From: Cohaesibacter celericrescens
GTDB lineage: Bacteria; Pseudomonadota; Alphaproteobacteria; Rhizobiales; Cohaesibacteraceae
Length of the DNA stretch: 64,000 nt
Assembly (NCBI RefSeq): GCF_002866925.1
Contig: NZ_PKUQ01000013.1
Span: 1 to 64,000 of the forward strand
Direction: 5' to 3'
In this document: piece after piece, positions 52,649-63,294 of the stretch
Layout of the letters: each line of letters begins with the position of its first letter
Position numbering within the stretch: the first letter of the stretch is position 1
The notes under the pieces: generated by a model
Database searches by the model: none
Told to the model about the DNA's origin: nothing
What the model saw: only the letters and a program-made list of their open reading frames with translations
Position numbers and translations under genes: made by a program

Positions 52649-53383
52649 TCAGTATGACCTTAACACCCGTGCCAAAAAGTCACGGGTACGGGCTTCTTTA
52701 GGGTGCGAAAAAATCTGTGCCGGAGCTCCTTGCTCCAGAATTTGACCCTTGTCTAGAAAGCAAACCCTGTCGGCAACATCGCGCGCAAATGCCATTTCAT
52801 GCGTTGCTAAGATCATGGTCATGCCGTCCTGCTTAAGAGAACTCAACACCTGTAGAACTTCGCCGACCAGTTCAGGATCCAGTGCCGACGTTATTTCATC
52901 AAACAACATGATTTCCGGATTCATAGCCAGTGCGCGCGCGATAGCGACACGCTGCTGTTGACCACCGGAAAGCTGATCTGGATAATGATGCATTCGCTCT
53001 TTCAGACCGAATTTTTCGAACAAAGCTTCGACTTGTGGCATCAACGCGTCGCGGGATTTGTTAAAAATCCTTCGAGGGGCAAGCATCACATTTTCTTCAG
53101 CGGTCATGTGAGGGAAAAGATTGAATGATTGAAACACAATCCCGATGCGTTGGCGGATTGGCTGGGGGTCAAGCGAAGGATCTGCGATTTCTTCACCGTC
53201 CAACCAGATGTTGCCATCATCAACCGGATCCAGCAAGTTCAAGCATCGCAAGAGCGTAGATTTACCCGAACCCGAAGGACCAATCAAACAAACCATTTCC
53301 CCTTGCGCGACATCAAGAGATATCCCATTCAACACCTTGGTCGCTCCGAAGGACTTGTGAATATTTTCTAGTTTGAGTTTCAT
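52649..53383 (-). CDS. Polar amino-acid ABC transporter ATPase
   Basis: A 244-residue GlnQ-like ATPase with Walker [10 protein letters not shown], signature LSGGQQQR and Walker [14 protein letters not shown]. Overlaps the permease stop by four bases. Third gene of a substrate-binding protein, permease, ATPase operon for a polar amino acid or derivative. Confidence 0.9.
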   Translation of the reverse strand: MKLKLENIHKSFGATKVLNGISLDVAQGEMVCLIGPSGSGKSTLLRCLNLLDPVDDGNIWLDGEEIADPSLDPQPIRQRIGIVFQSFNLFPHMTAEENVMLAPRRIFNKSRDALMPQVEALFEKFGLKERMHHYPDQLSGGQQQRVAIARALAMNPEIMLFDEITSALDPELVGEVLQVLSSLKQDGMTMILATHEMAFARDVADRVCFLDKGQILEQGAPAQIFSHPKEARTRDFLARVLRSY

Positions 53384-54210
53384 GAGCGCGCTCGGTTCTG
53401 CTTGGCAATCAGGTGATCAGCCAGTCGTGTGGCCGGAATGGTAACAACCAGAAAAATAACTGCAGCTACAACATACGGTGTAAAATTGGCCAAAAGCGAC
53501 TTGAATACACCCGCTTGACGAAAAATCTCGACAGGTCCGATAAATGACAAAAGGGCGACGTCCTTTTGCAGCGCAATCAGTATATTCATTTGCGCCGGTA
53601 TTACGCGCCGTATGGCCTGCGGTAATACGACAAAGCGCATAGAATCCGAGGATGACAACCCCAGAGACAATGCTGCATTCCGTTGAGATTTGTGAATGCT
53701 CTCGATTCCTGAGCGAAAAATCTCTGCCACATAGGCAGCATAAGTCAGCACAAGTGCAACTGTGCCCCATATGTAGGGAGAATTGAACGGCCGAGGAAGA
53801 CCAAGCCCCGGTATGCCAAAGCCGATAAGATAGACGACCAAAACCACTGGCACACCGCGAAATACGTCCGTATACAAAGCTCCAAAAAGCCGAAGCGGGT
53901 ATAACACAGGGTCACGAACATCGCGCGCCAAGGCGATTGCGAGACCGAGCACTGCAATTAACGGCACAGACCATGCAAATATCGCAATATCTAATAGGAA
54001 GGCATTCAAAAGTTTGGGAAGCGTTTTGACAACCACTTCCCAGTTAAAAAAGCTGAGTTTGACCTTTTCCCACCCCGGAGCCATCGGGATAAAGATCATA
54101 AGCACAGCAATCACAGATGCAGTTGATGCACCAGCGAGAAACAACGAACGACGTTTGAGCTTTCGTTCAAACGCCTGCCTACGGGTAAGCCCAACAGAAG
54201 AATTCGACAT
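53380..54210 (-). CDS. Polar amino-acid ABC transporter permease
   Basis: A 276-residue permease with five or six helices and the coupling loop [36 protein letters not shown] of the HisMQ family. The long N-terminal soluble stretch ([12 protein letters not shown]) is basic. It overlaps the binding-protein stop by one base (TAATG). Only one permease is present, so it probably works as a homodimer. Confidence 0.9.
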   Translation of the reverse strand: MSNSSVGLTRRQAFERKLKRRSLFLAGASTASVIAVLMIFIPMAPGWEKVKLSFFNWEVVVKTLPKLLNAFLLDIAIFAWSVPLIAVLGLAIALARDVRDPVLYPLRLFGALYTDVFRGVPVVLVVYLIGFGIPGLGLPRPFNSPYIWGTVALVLTYAAYVAEIFRSGIESIHKSQRNAALSLGLSSSDSMRFVVLPQAIRRVIPAQMNILIALQKDVALLSFIGPVEIFRQAGVFKSLLANFTPYVVAAVIFLVVTIPATRLADHLIAKQNRARS

Positions 54211-55037
54211 TATTCAATGACCGGAACGCCTGTCGTTTCTGAAAGCCAAGTGGCTTCCAAATCAGCCAGTGTGCCGTCTGCAGTCAGCGCAGCAATTGCG
54301 TCATTGACGCAAGCTTTTAAAGGGCTGCCTTCTTCCATCAACATGCCGAACTGATCCGGATTTTTTGTGCGATCCGCAGGGAACTGTCCCAAAAGCACAC
54401 CATTTTCAACAACGACCGCCGACAGATAAAGCGCTGTTGGCAAATCGAACAATGCAGCGTCGATCTGACCGGCTTGAATGGCTGCGGTAACGTCGGTCTG
54501 GTCATTATAAAGTAGCGGATCACTGTCGGGCTCGACCAATTCAGTAAGCATCGGCACTGCTGTCGTATTGGCGTCAGCCCCCCATTTCAGCGATTTCAGC
54601 GAAGCCAAAGTCGGAACAGCCCCTCCATCCACGACAGCCTGAGTTGTCAGAACAGCCATTGCAGAAGAATAGTAAGAGGTAGAGAAATCTACAATTTTAT
54701 CTCGATCATCGGATATGGAAAATTGTTGAACATTGAGGTCAAAGTTTTTGGCTCCGGGCTGAATCGACTCGTCAAATCCAGAACGAACCCAAACAACATC
54801 ATCGGAACCAAATCCCATCTTAGCAGCCACGGCATAGGCTACGGCAGGTTCAAAACCCTTGCCTGTTTCCGGAGCGTCATCAATGACCCATGGGAAATAT
54901 GCAGGGTTTCCCGTTGCGATGGTCAATTTACCATCCACCAGCGTCTTACCGGTGGCACATTGCTCAGCGGCAAAAACAGGGCTCGCGCAAGTCGCAAAAG
55001 TGAGTGCTAGAGCAATGACTTTCAACGGCGATTTCAT
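54210..55037 (-). CDS. Polar amino-acid ABC transporter substrate-binding protein
   Basis: A 275-residue periplasmic protein with signal peptide (MKSPLKVIALALTFATCASP, cleaved near FAA). Pattern of family 3 binding proteins: LTIATGNPAYFPWVIDD, GKGFEPAVAYAVAAKMG, and FDLNVQQFSISDDRDKIVDF. The start at 55037 has AAGGA upstream and an immediate signal peptide; the frame from 55172 adds an unlikely leader. Substrate cannot be told from sequence. Confidence 0.9.
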   Translation of the reverse strand: MKSPLKVIALALTFATCASPVFAAEQCATGKTLVDGKLTIATGNPAYFPWVIDDAPETGKGFEPAVAYAVAAKMGFGSDDVVWVRSGFDESIQPGAKNFDLNVQQFSISDDRDKIVDFSTSYYSSAMAVLTTQAVVDGGAVPTLASLKSLKWGADANTTAVPMLTELVEPDSDPLLYNDQTDVTAAIQAGQIDAALFDLPTALYLSAVVVENGVLLGQFPADRTKNPDQFGMLMEEGSPLKACVNDAIAALTADGTLADLEATWLSETTGVPVIE

Positions 55038-55557
55038 GACAGCTTCCTTCATTCGTTGTTTTGTAAATAAAAGATACAATTTGATGCCCCATGTCCAGTG
55101 CTGAAATGAATCTTTCAATGTTGCATTGGGCACACCAAATCTCCATTTGACCATATGAAATGAAGCGTCCAAGGGACCAAGCTACTCGGTTGGAAGAGCT
55201 TAGCTCAGGCGAGGCGGGGTCAATGTGGAAATTGCGCACTATGGCGCCACCATTTCTTTTGTAGACATTCACCCAAGATTGACGTTGCGCAAGGATTAAG
55301 CGCGGACATTAGATCAGGTTACATCGCGCGCTGCGGCGAAGAGAGTTGATAAACATGCAGAACGCATAGAACAGTGCAGCGATCGTAATCCGCCATTAGT
55401 TTTCAACGTCAAAATACCAGTGATACGGCGGAACCAGACGGAGCCAAATTCCGGAGTTACGGGCGCACTTTTCAAAAGGACAAAAGGATAGTGTGAGTAA
55501 TTTATTCGAACACTGAACCAAAAGATCTGTTAGATAAATCGTCCGACAGGAGAGACC
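55038..55557. other. Divergent intergenic region
   Basis: No gene is supported. It separates the leftward ABC operon from the rightward fadD-like gene and must hold both promoters. AGGAGAGACC before 55558 is the fadD ribosome site. I see no strong promoter pair or repeat. Confidence 0.4.
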
Positions 55558-57228
55558 ATGACGGCGATACTACCCGAACTGAATCCGCAAGGATTTAGAA
55601 CCATACCGGAAATCTTGGACTATGCTACGGCAACCTATGGTCCTCATACAGCATTTTCTGCTCTAGGGGCAAAATTGTCCTTTCAGGATTTGGACCGCAA
55701 AACCGCAGCATTTGCTGCTTATTTGCAGCAGGCTGGATTGATGGCGGGGGATCGTATCGCAATCCAACTTCCCAATCTTCTTCAAAGTCCAATTGCTGTT
55801 CTGGGAGCCATTCGTGCCGGCCTTGTCGTGGTCAACACAAACCCGCTCTATACCGCGACCGAGTTAAGGCACCAGCTCATAGATAGCGGTGCCAAGGCGA
55901 TGGTTGTCATATCCAATGTCGCCCACACGGCAAGCAAAGTTGTGCCGCACACAGATGTTGGACTGGTCATCGTCACCGAAGTGGGCGACATGCATTCCCT
56001 GCTTAAGCGCAAACTAATCAATTTCGTATCGAAACGAGTAAAAAAACTTGTTCCGAAATTTCGATTTGCCAATCAGGTAACATTCCGCACCGCGTTGCGC
56101 GTAGGCGCTCGAGCACGAGCGGTAAAACACTCTGCCCAAAGTAGCGATACCGCCGTGCTACAATATACAGGCGGCACCACAGGACCAGCCAGAGCTGCAA
56201 TCCTCAGCCATAGCAATCTTGTGGCTAATATGGCGCAGGTTCGATACCACCTCGCTGAAGCAACGGGCCAACCAGGTGATATCTGGGTGGCGCCTCTACC
56301 GCTCTATCATATTTTCGCCTTCACAGCGCATAACCTGGTGTTTCTCAGCCGTGGCTGTCATTCCCTACTTATCCCGAACCCTCGTGACATGAACAGCTTT
56401 GCCAAAGCACTCAAAGGCAAGAAGTTCCATGGATTCCTGCAGATAAACACTTTGATGGTTGCTCTGGTGCAAAACAAAGCGTTTAGAAAGCTTGATTTTT
56501 CATCTCTTAAGATCACGGTATCAGGAGGCGCTGCCCTGACAATGGATGCAGCCGCCAAATGGCAAGCCTTGACCGGAGGCGTTGTATCTGAGTCTTACGG
56601 TATGTCTGAGACCTCTCCTGGAATTACCGGTAATATCATCGGAAAAGAGCAGCTCGGTTCAATTGGAGTTGCATTCCATTCGACCAATATCCGTGTCGTT
56701 GATGAACACGGCCATGATGTGCCAGATGGCGAACCTGGCGAATTGTGGGTGCAAGGCCCTCAGGTAATGCAGGGATATTGGAACGCACCTGAGGAAACCC
56801 AGAATGTTCTCACCAAAGATGGCTGGCTTAAATCTGGGGACATTGTTGTGCGGGGCAATGACGCGGCCTATCGCATCGTCGACCGCAAAAAAGACATCGT
56901 GAATGTCTCAGGGTTCAATGTTGCCCCAAATGAAGTGGAAAATGTCGTCAGCCAAATGTCCGAAATTGCTGAATGTGCGGTAATCGGTATACCCGATGAC
57001 AAAACGGGAGAAGCCTTATGTCTGTATGTTGTTGGCAAGAATGAAAATGAGGCACCGACAAAAATGGAAATCATCAAGCATTGCCAGCAGCACCTAACCA
57101 GCTACAAGCTTCCCAAACAGATACATTACGTTGAGACTTTACCCAAAAATGCCATCGGAAAAGTTTTACGTAGGGAATTGCGGTCAAAGCACAAGTCAGA
57201 ATGCGACCAAACCCCTCGGCAATCATGA
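55558..57228 (+). CDS. fadD: Long-chain fatty acid-CoA ligase
   Basis: A 556-residue adenylate-forming enzyme. The AMP-binding P-loop is YTGGTTGPARAA, the adenine motif SESYGMSETSPG, and the hinge region DRKKDIVNVSGFNV; the C-terminal lysine is in LPKNAIGKVLRR. It activates fatty acids to acyl-CoA for beta-oxidation or lipid synthesis. FadD is the nearest named family; chain-length preference is unknown. In the P-loop the usual K after GTTG-x-x is shifted to PARAA, a small difference. Confidence 0.85.
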   Translation: MTAILPELNPQGFRTIPEILDYATATYGPHTAFSALGAKLSFQDLDRKTAAFAAYLQQAGLMAGDRIAIQLPNLLQSPIAVLGAIRAGLVVVNTNPLYTATELRHQLIDSGAKAMVVISNVAHTASKVVPHTDVGLVIVTEVGDMHSLLKRKLINFVSKRVKKLVPKFRFANQVTFRTALRVGARARAVKHSAQSSDTAVLQYTGGTTGPARAAILSHSNLVANMAQVRYHLAEATGQPGDIWVAPLPLYHIFAFTAHNLVFLSRGCHSLLIPNPRDMNSFAKALKGKKFHGFLQINTLMVALVQNKAFRKLDFSSLKITVSGGAALTMDAAAKWQALTGGVVSESYGMSETSPGITGNIIGKEQLGSIGVAFHSTNIRVVDEHGHDVPDGEPGELWVQGPQVMQGYWNAPEETQNVLTKDGWLKSGDIVVRGNDAAYRIVDRKKDIVNVSGFNVAPNEVENVVSQMSEIAECAVIGIPDDKTGEALCLYVVGKNENEAPTKMEIIKHCQQHLTSYKLPKQIHYVETLPKNAIGKVLRRELRSKHKSECDQTPRQS

Positions 57229-57261
57229 ACAAATAGCAGATCGGCTCTCTTTGATATGCTC

Positions 57262-59535
57262 TTAAACCGCGACTTTGGTGATATCTTGAACTGATCGCGC
57301 GTCATGATACTGTGTTTCAAGTGCAGAAATACCGTTTCTCAGCTCAGGAACAGCCCTGTCACCAACCGAGAATGCTTGTGACAAAGTTGGCATCATTTTA
57401 CTGAGAAACGGGACGAACTGTGCAACGGACAAAGGCTTGCTGAATAAGTAACCCTGATATTGGTCACAACCAATGGAACAAAAGCGATCAAGTTGTTCTT
57501 CTGTTTCTATGCCTTCAATAATCAGCTTGAAGTTTAAAGTCTGCCCCAGATCAACGATGCTTTTCACAATATGGTCGTTAATATTATCCTGAGAATAATG
57601 GGTGAGAGATTTGTCTATTTTAACGGTATCGAACGGCAATACACGCAGATAGTGCAGGGATGTATGGCCCATACCAAAATCATCAAGCGCAATTTTTACA
57701 CCCAAACCATGCAATTTAGTCAAAGCACCAATTGCATGGACTTCGGGTAACAGTGCTGTTGATTCTGTGATTTCCAGTTCCAGAAGTTTGGGCGACAGTC
57801 CCGTTTTCATTAGGATCTCAAGTACTTTCCTATCAAAATCCGGTTTTAAAAGCTGTTTGGGTGATACATTCACCGAGATGACAAAATCATCCGGTACATA
57901 GCCATACCAAGAGGCTCTCTGGCGGCAGGCAACCTCCAAAATTTTGAGACCAATTTCATCAATCAAGCCGGCATCTTCCGCTAGAGCAACCGTTATGGGA
58001 GGGGCTATCCGCCCATATTGCTGATGGTTCCAACGCAACAGAGCTTCTGCTCCAAATACCTGCTTGTTTAAAATATTGATTTGAGGTTGGTATTCCAAAT
58101 ATATTTCATCACTATTCTCTTCGAGAGCCATTTCCAAATCATTTGCCAATGCAATTGCGATGCGTCCTTCTTCACCGCGAAGGTTGATATACTGATGTTT
58201 TGGCTGACTATTTTCTTGAGACTCGGCTTTATCTAGTAATGATCGGAGCACCTGCTTGCTTCGTTGGAGGGCTACGCGCTCTGACAGTTTGACAAACGGC
58301 AAGTAAATTGCGGCCCCTACCATCAAGCTGATAAGCTGCACAATCACACCAGAGAAAGATCCCGTAGAAACATAACCACTGATCAGGGCAGGGGTGGTCC
58401 ACATCGTATTATAGGACGTATGAGGCATCCAATCGAACACGATCGCGGTATAGCCAATGACGGTCTGCACAATCGGTGTCAGAATAAACGGAATGGCATA
58501 AATTGGGTTTAGAACCAGCGGGATACCGAACAACAATGGTTCATTCACATTGCACAATGCAGGAAAAAGGGCAATCAATGCAAATCTGCGGATATTTGTG
58601 AATTTACTCACAAAGAGCAGAACCAAAATCAAAGACAGAGTGCCGCCAGATCCTCCCATTCGAACAAAAAAATCGAAAAACTGAGAGCTAAATGTGAAGA
58701 GTGGTTCAGCCCCATTTACAACGGCATCAATATTTGCATTCGTTGCAGGAATTAAGATGCTGTCTTGAACACTGTTTAGAAGATTGGGTCCGTGGATACC
58801 GAAAAACCACAAAACCTGAGTCAAGAAAACATAGCCTATCGCAAATCCGATGTTATCATTTGCTCCAGCAAAGAGAGAAGACAGCATGCCATCAAAGCTG
58901 GCTGCAATATTATCTGACCCAATCGCGTAAAAAACAGCTTTAACGGCCGCGAATAGAAAAATAGTAAGCATTCCAGCTGGCATAATTGCAAAAACATCAC
59001 CAACAAGCGGATCATGTCCCGAAGCCTTTAAGGGAAGCTGCAAAAATTTTAATTGCGCAAGCTTTAAAAACAGAGACCCACCAGTCGCCGCAACAAGCAA
59101 AGCAACCAACAATCCCTCGCTCAGAGAGAGAGCAGACCTGAGCGTTGTATCGTCATTCGGAGCAACAATTATGAAAAAGCATGAAATAACGACCATGGCC
59201 GTAATCGTCGGGTTGGCGCGTCTGTGATCGTGCTCTTGAATATACTGATCCGTTAAAACCGTCGAAAATCCAAATAACGCGACTAGCGATGCGATGCCAA
59301 ACGTTCCTGCGATAAGATTGTCACACATCACATTAAGATGTGGCCCGAAAATATCCGTAAGGAAAGATTGAAGCCAGACGAATGGCGGAAACCGAACAAG
59401 GAGCGCCAAGGCTCCAACCATAATAAGGGGTAGTGCTAAGGATAGGCCCCGCTGCACAGCTACGAAAAAAGATCTCTGACTCAATTGCTCTGTAAGATCC
59501 ACCAATCGCATGCCGTAGTTTACTATAGACATCAT
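57262..59535 (-). CDS. PTS EIIC membrane domain fused to an EAL phosphodiesterase
   Basis: A 757-residue fusion. Residues 1 to about 430 are a lactose/cellobiose-type PTS EIIC with about ten membrane helices, including FFGIHGPNLLNSV, MGGSGGTLSLIL and NVNEPLLFGIPLVLNP, the sugar-binding region. Residues about 470-725 are an EAL domain with every catalytic motif: E497-ALLRW, SVNVSPKQL, LEITES, D618-DFGMGHTSL, VKIDKS, EGIETEEQ and YQGYLFSKP, so it should hydrolyse cyclic di-GMP. No EIIA or EIIB domain is present in it or next to it. It may sense a sugar through the EIIC part and adjust c-di-GMP. AGGATAGA precedes the ATG. Confidence 0.9.
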   Translation of the reverse strand: MMSIVNYGMRLVDLTEQLSQRSFFVAVQRGLSLALPLIMVGALALLVRFPPFVWLQSFLTDIFGPHLNVMCDNLIAGTFGIASLVALFGFSTVLTDQYIQEHDHRRANPTITAMVVISCFFIIVAPNDDTTLRSALSLSEGLLVALLVAATGGSLFLKLAQLKFLQLPLKASGHDPLVGDVFAIMPAGMLTIFLFAAVKAVFYAIGSDNIAASFDGMLSSLFAGANDNIGFAIGYVFLTQVLWFFGIHGPNLLNSVQDSILIPATNANIDAVVNGAEPLFTFSSQFFDFFVRMGGSGGTLSLILVLLFVSKFTNIRRFALIALFPALCNVNEPLLFGIPLVLNPIYAIPFILTPIVQTVIGYTAIVFDWMPHTSYNTMWTTPALISGYVSTGSFSGVIVQLISLMVGAAIYLPFVKLSERVALQRSKQVLRSLLDKAESQENSQPKHQYINLRGEEGRIAIALANDLEMALEENSDEIYLEYQPQINILNKQVFGAEALLRWNHQQYGRIAPPITVALAEDAGLIDEIGLKILEVACRQRASWYGYVPDDFVISVNVSPKQLLKPDFDRKVLEILMKTGLSPKLLELEITESTALLPEVHAIGALTKLHGLGVKIALDDFGMGHTSLHYLRVLPFDTVKIDKSLTHYSQDNINDHIVKSIVDLGQTLNFKLIIEGIETEEQLDRFCSIGCDQYQGYLFSKPLSVAQFVPFLSKMMPTLSQAFSVGDRAVPELRNGISALETQYHDARSVQDITKVAV

Positions 59536-59761
59536 TCTATCCTGAGCCGGAACCTATTGGTTTTTATAGTTTTATATCCTTCCTCAATACACGTATAACT
59601 TTCATTTCTAGTTAATTTTAGCCATATGTGTCCTCGCTCAATTGTTATCTATGAACGCGCATAATTAAGGACTTGAGTATGGAAAAAACCATAGGCCGAT
59701 AAAAAGAATAGAGATGGTCTTTTACACCAACCTTCTTGGCGGAAAAGGTCGGGCGTCAAGT

Positions 59762-60793
59762 TTACTTGAACTTGATTATGGGTTGTTGCAAAGTCTGCAG
59801 CGGGCCGGCTTCGGGATTGTTAATTTGGTCGACCAGATGGCTCGCCATCAAGAAACCAGCCTGATGCACATCTTCGTCGATACAATCCAAACCAGGATCA
59901 CTCAAGCCAAGAACCTTTGAAACCGATTTTGCCACCATATGGTAATCGCTCCCTTGCTTTTTCCCAGCTGAGGTAAAGCCGTTTTGAACGGCGAAATAAG
60001 AGATTTCTCCCGGGCAAATCATCCCATCGGGAATCTCGCCACTTTGCGCAAGGGTGCGGGCCCATTCCACCAATTCGTCAGGCTGCGAATCCAGTGAAAC
60101 TGTTTGCGGGAACAAATAATCCACACCTGTCTCACGCACCGCGCGCATAAAGCCGTACCGCAAATGTTGGTAAAAAGTAAATTTGCTCAAAGGCAGGAGT
60201 ATACATACTTTTGCGCAGCCTTTTTGGACCAACCGCATGACGGATTGGTATGCAAAATCGTCATTGTCATAATCAACAAAACTATGCTGCTCAGTGAATT
60301 CAGTCCGCCCGTGAGTGACAAAAGGAAAGTGCTTTTCTGTCAGGAACCGAACCCGCTCATCCAATGCAGTCGTGCGTGAAAAAATCAGTCCGTCTGCCAG
60401 TCCATTTCGAACAATCTGCACAACCGGGCTTTCAATCTCGTCTTGCGTGAAATGAGGAATGATATTGAGGTGATAATTTGTTTCCTGAAGAGCCTTAACA
60501 ACGCCGGAAATCATGGAGTTACCGAAACTTAGGATCTCATTGTGAGGATCAAGAATAAGGCTGATGACATTGGTTTTCCCGGTTCTCAGACGCAAGGCAG
60601 CCCGATCAGGCACATACCCCACCTCTTGCGCAATTTTATTCACCAAAGCGCGCGTGGAATGGGAAATTTTGGGGTCCTGACGCAATGCTTTTGAGACCGT
60701 CGTAACCGCAAGTCCAGTGATATCCGCAATCGTCTGTTGGGTGGGTCGAGAACGGCGTGATATCCGGTCAATTGGTATGCGATTTTGTGCCAT
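59762..60793 (-). CDS. LacI-family transcriptional regulator
   Basis: A 343-residue regulator with an N-terminal helix-turn-helix (QQTIADITGLAVTTVSKALR, then VGYVPDRAALRLRTG with the hinge) and a periplasmic-binding-like sensor domain. It is divergent from the sugar ABC operon and probably represses it until a sugar is bound. The ATG at 60793 is chosen because the longer frame begins at a TTG; no strong ribosome site is present. The interval 59536-59761 shows no other gene. Confidence 0.9.
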   Translation of the reverse strand: MAQNRIPIDRISRRSRPTQQTIADITGLAVTTVSKALRQDPKISHSTRALVNKIAQEVGYVPDRAALRLRTGKTNVISLILDPHNEILSFGNSMISGVVKALQETNYHLNIIPHFTQDEIESPVVQIVRNGLADGLIFSRTTALDERVRFLTEKHFPFVTHGRTEFTEQHSFVDYDNDDFAYQSVMRLVQKGCAKVCILLPLSKFTFYQHLRYGFMRAVRETGVDYLFPQTVSLDSQPDELVEWARTLAQSGEIPDGMICPGEISYFAVQNGFTSAGKKQGSDYHMVAKSVSKVLGLSDPGLDCIDEDVHQAGFLMASHLVDQINNPEAGPLQTLQQPIIKFK

Positions 60794-60900
60794 TTTGCTT
60801 GGAGGTCCGGTGAGGTTCTTTGATACCTGAGTATCATAGCCCCAAACGCCGGTCAAACAGGGCAATTGTCTAGATAGCCTTTAGAATGAAAAAATAGTCA

Positions 60901-60934
60901 TTGACAATATTTCCATTTACAACGTTATAATGTT
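60901..60934 (+). promoter_or_regulatory. Promoter and possible LacI operator of the sugar transporter
   Basis: TTGACA (60901-60906) and TATAAT (60926-60931) lie 19 nt apart; TTATAA (60925-60930) gives 18. The near-palindrome AACGTTATAATGTT (60921-60934) overlaps the -10 and may be the operator, though it lacks the CG centre common in LacI sites. GGGAGGAAACAG is the ribosome site at 60968. Confidence 0.6.
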
Positions 60935-60967
60935 TGCGAGTTCAGACTTTCTACTGGGAGGAAACAG

Positions 60968-62227
60968 ATGAAACTGATGTCTCTATTAAAGTGCTCTATT
61001 CTGAGCACTGCTATGGTCGTAATTCCCCTTATTTCTGCACCTGCAATGGCTGACGAAAATGTCGAAGTCATGCATTGGTGGACAGCTGGCGGTGAAGCCG
61101 CAGCACTTAATGTTTTGAAAGAAAATCTTGAAAAACAGGGTGTTAACTGGAAAGACATGCCAGTTGCTGGTGGTTCAGGGGTCAGCGCCATGACCGCACT
61201 GCGTGCGCGTGTCACCGCAGGAAACCCACCAACCGCCGTCCAGATGATGGGCTTTAACATCAAAGACTGGTCCGCTCAGGATGTCCTCGGCAATCTCAAC
61301 GATGTTGCTGAAGCCGAAGGTTGGGACAACGTCGTACCACCGGCCCTTCAGGAGTTCTCAAAGCACGATGGCAACTGGATTGCTGCACCGGTCAATGTTC
61401 ACTCCACAAACTGGGTTTGGATCAGCAAAAAAGCGCTTGATGACGCCGGAGGTAAAGCACCGACAACTTGGGACGAGTTGATTGCAATGCTTGACACCAT
61501 GAAGGCCAACGGCATTACGCCTCTGGCTCATGGCGGACAGGCTTGGCAAGACGGAACAATCTTTGACTCCGTTGTTCTTTCTCTTGGTGATGATTTCTAC
61601 AAAGACACTATGATCGACCTTAAGCCCGAAGCATTGGGCGGCGATAAAATGGTTGAAGCGTTTGATCGCATGGCAAAATTGCGCAGCTATGTCGATGACA
61701 ACTTCTCCGGTCGTGACTGGAACTTGGCCACCGCTATGGTGATCAATGGTGAAGCAGGCATGCAAATCATGGGTGACTGGGCTAAGGGTGAATTCCTACA
61801 GTCTAAAAAAGTTCCCGGAGAAGACTTTGTCTGCATCCGTTTCCCTAGCACGCAAGGCGCCGTAACCTTTAACTCCGACCAGTTTGTTATGTTTGATGTT
61901 AAAGATGGCCTTGCTGCACAGAAGAAAATGGCTTCTGCTGTAATGGATCCAAATTTCCAGATCGCGTTTAATACGGTAAAAGGCTCCGTTCCTGCCCGTA
62001 CGGACGTTTCTGACGAGAAATTTGACGATTGCGGCAAAAAAGGCATGGCCGATTTGGCTGATGCTGGCAAAACTGGCCGGTTGTTTGGCTCTATGGCCCA
62101 TGGCCATGCCGTGCCAGATGGCATCAAAAGTGCCATCTTTGACGTCGTAACAGCCCACTTCAATGGCGAGTTTGACTCAAAAACTGCTGCTGCAGAATTG
62201 GTCGACGCGGTCGAATCTGCGAAGTAA
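60968..62227 (+). CDS. Sugar ABC transporter substrate-binding protein, GtsA-like
   Basis: A 419-residue periplasmic protein with a signal peptide ([19 protein letters not shown]). The motif [19 protein letters not shown] and MGDWAKGEF are typical of the glucose/mannose-type (GtsA) binding proteins of the CUT1 group. It is followed by an 11-bp stem (GATCAAGGGCT with AGCCCTTGATC, 62249-62275) that may protect its message and keep its level above the permeases. Substrate likely a hexose; not proven. Confidence 0.85.
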   Translation: MKLMSLLKCSILSTAMVVIPLISAPAMADENVEVMHWWTAGGEAAALNVLKENLEKQGVNWKDMPVAGGSGVSAMTALRARVTAGNPPTAVQMMGFNIKDWSAQDVLGNLNDVAEAEGWDNVVPPALQEFSKHDGNWIAAPVNVHSTNWVWISKKALDDAGGKAPTTWDELIAMLDTMKANGITPLAHGGQAWQDGTIFDSVVLSLGDDFYKDTMIDLKPEALGGDKMVEAFDRMAKLRSYVDDNFSGRDWNLATAMVINGEAGMQIMGDWAKGEFLQSKKVPGEDFVCIRFPSTQGAVTFNSDQFVMFDVKDGLAAQKKMASAVMDPNFQIAFNTVKGSVPARTDVSDEKFDDCGKKGMADLADAGKTGRLFGSMAHGHAVPDGIKSAIFDVVTAHFNGEFDSKTAAAELVDAVESAK

Positions 62228-62248
62228 GACCGAGCGAACCGATATCAA

Positions 62249-62275
62249 GATCAAGGGCTGAATTAGCCCTTGATC
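62249..62275 (+). other. Intergenic stem-loop after the sugar-binding protein
   Basis: Exact 11-bp inverted repeat (62249-62259, 62265-62275) with a 5-base loop and no T-run. Probably an mRNA-stabilising hairpin or weak attenuator between the binding protein and the permeases. Confidence 0.7.
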
Positions 62276-62418
62276 GTCTCACAACAGGCAAACGCATAGT
62301 TTTGTTTTGTTGCTCATTACTGTGAGACTATGGTTCATAGAAACAAGCGCCTCTTTGCCTATACATTTTAGAGTACTTGTCTCGACATAAACACAGAACG
62401 CATTTTTGAAAGTTCCTC

Positions 62419-63294
62419 ATGTTGGATCGCATACGTGATTGGGTGCCGCGCATTGTTCTTGCGCCGAGCTTCTTGCTGGTTCTGATCTTCGTTTATGGCT
62501 TCATTTTCTATTCCGGTTATCTGTCGATGACCAACTCGAGAATGTTTCCATCCGACGAATGGATTGGATTTGCGAATTATATCAAGCTTTTTAAACTGAG
62601 ACACTGGAATACCGCACTGGTAAATCTGGGTATCTTCAGCTTCCTTTATATCGCCATCAGTACGATTCTTGGCCTTTTCTTGGCTATTCTTCTGGATCAG
62701 AAAATCCGGGGTGAAGGCTTTCTGCGTCCTATATATCTCTACCCGATGGCGCTGTCCTTCATCGTAACCGGCATTGCCTGGAAGTGGTTTCTGGATCCGG
62801 GCATCGGAATCGAGGCCACCTTTCACAGCTGGGGCTGGGAAAGCTTTCATTTCAACTGGATCAAAGACAGTAAGATGGCCATCTACACCGTGGTTATTGC
62901 CGCCGTATGGCAGTCCTCGGGGTTTGTCATGGCAATGTTTTTGGCAGGCCTGCGCGGCATTGATACCGAAATTATGCGCGCCGCCGAGATGGATGGTGCA
63001 CCCAAGTCTCTCATCTATCGCAAAATTGTCATCCCTATGATGCGGCCGGTTTTCCTGTCTAGCTTTGTGGTTTTGGCGCATTTGGCTATTAAAGCCTATG
63101 ATTTGGTCGTCGCGCTGACGGGGGGTGGTCCGGGCAGGGCAACCGAGATGCCAGCCACATTCATGTATTCCTACACATTCACACGCAATCAGATGGGAGT
63201 AGGGGCATCATCTGCGATCATCATGATGATCATGATATTCTCAATCATAGTGCCTTATCTGTATAGTGAACTTAAAAGTGGAGACAGAAGATGA
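62419..63294 (+). CDS. Sugar ABC transporter permease, GtsB-like
   Basis: A 291-residue permease with six helices and the EAA loop EIMRAAEMDGAPKSLIYRKI of CUT1 permeases. TGGGPGRATEMPATFMY is family-typical. It overlaps the next gene by four bases (ATGA). Confidence 0.9.
   Translation: MLDRIRDWVPRIVLAPSFLLVLIFVYGFIFYSGYLSMTNSRMFPSDEWIGFANYIKLFKLRHWNTALVNLGIFSFLYIAISTILGLFLAILLDQKIRGEGFLRPIYLYPMALSFIVTGIAWKWFLDPGIGIEATFHSWGWESFHFNWIKDSKMAIYTVVIAAVWQSSGFVMAMFLAGLRGIDTEIMRAAEMDGAPKSLIYRKIVIPMMRPVFLSSFVVLAHLAIKAYDLVVALTGGGPGRATEMPATFMYSYTFTRNQMGVGASSAIIMMIMIFSIIVPYLYSELKSGDRR

Noticed and set aside
59728..59752. Imperfect hairpin after the LacI gene as a terminator
   Set aside because: One mismatch in the stem and no T-run on either strand.
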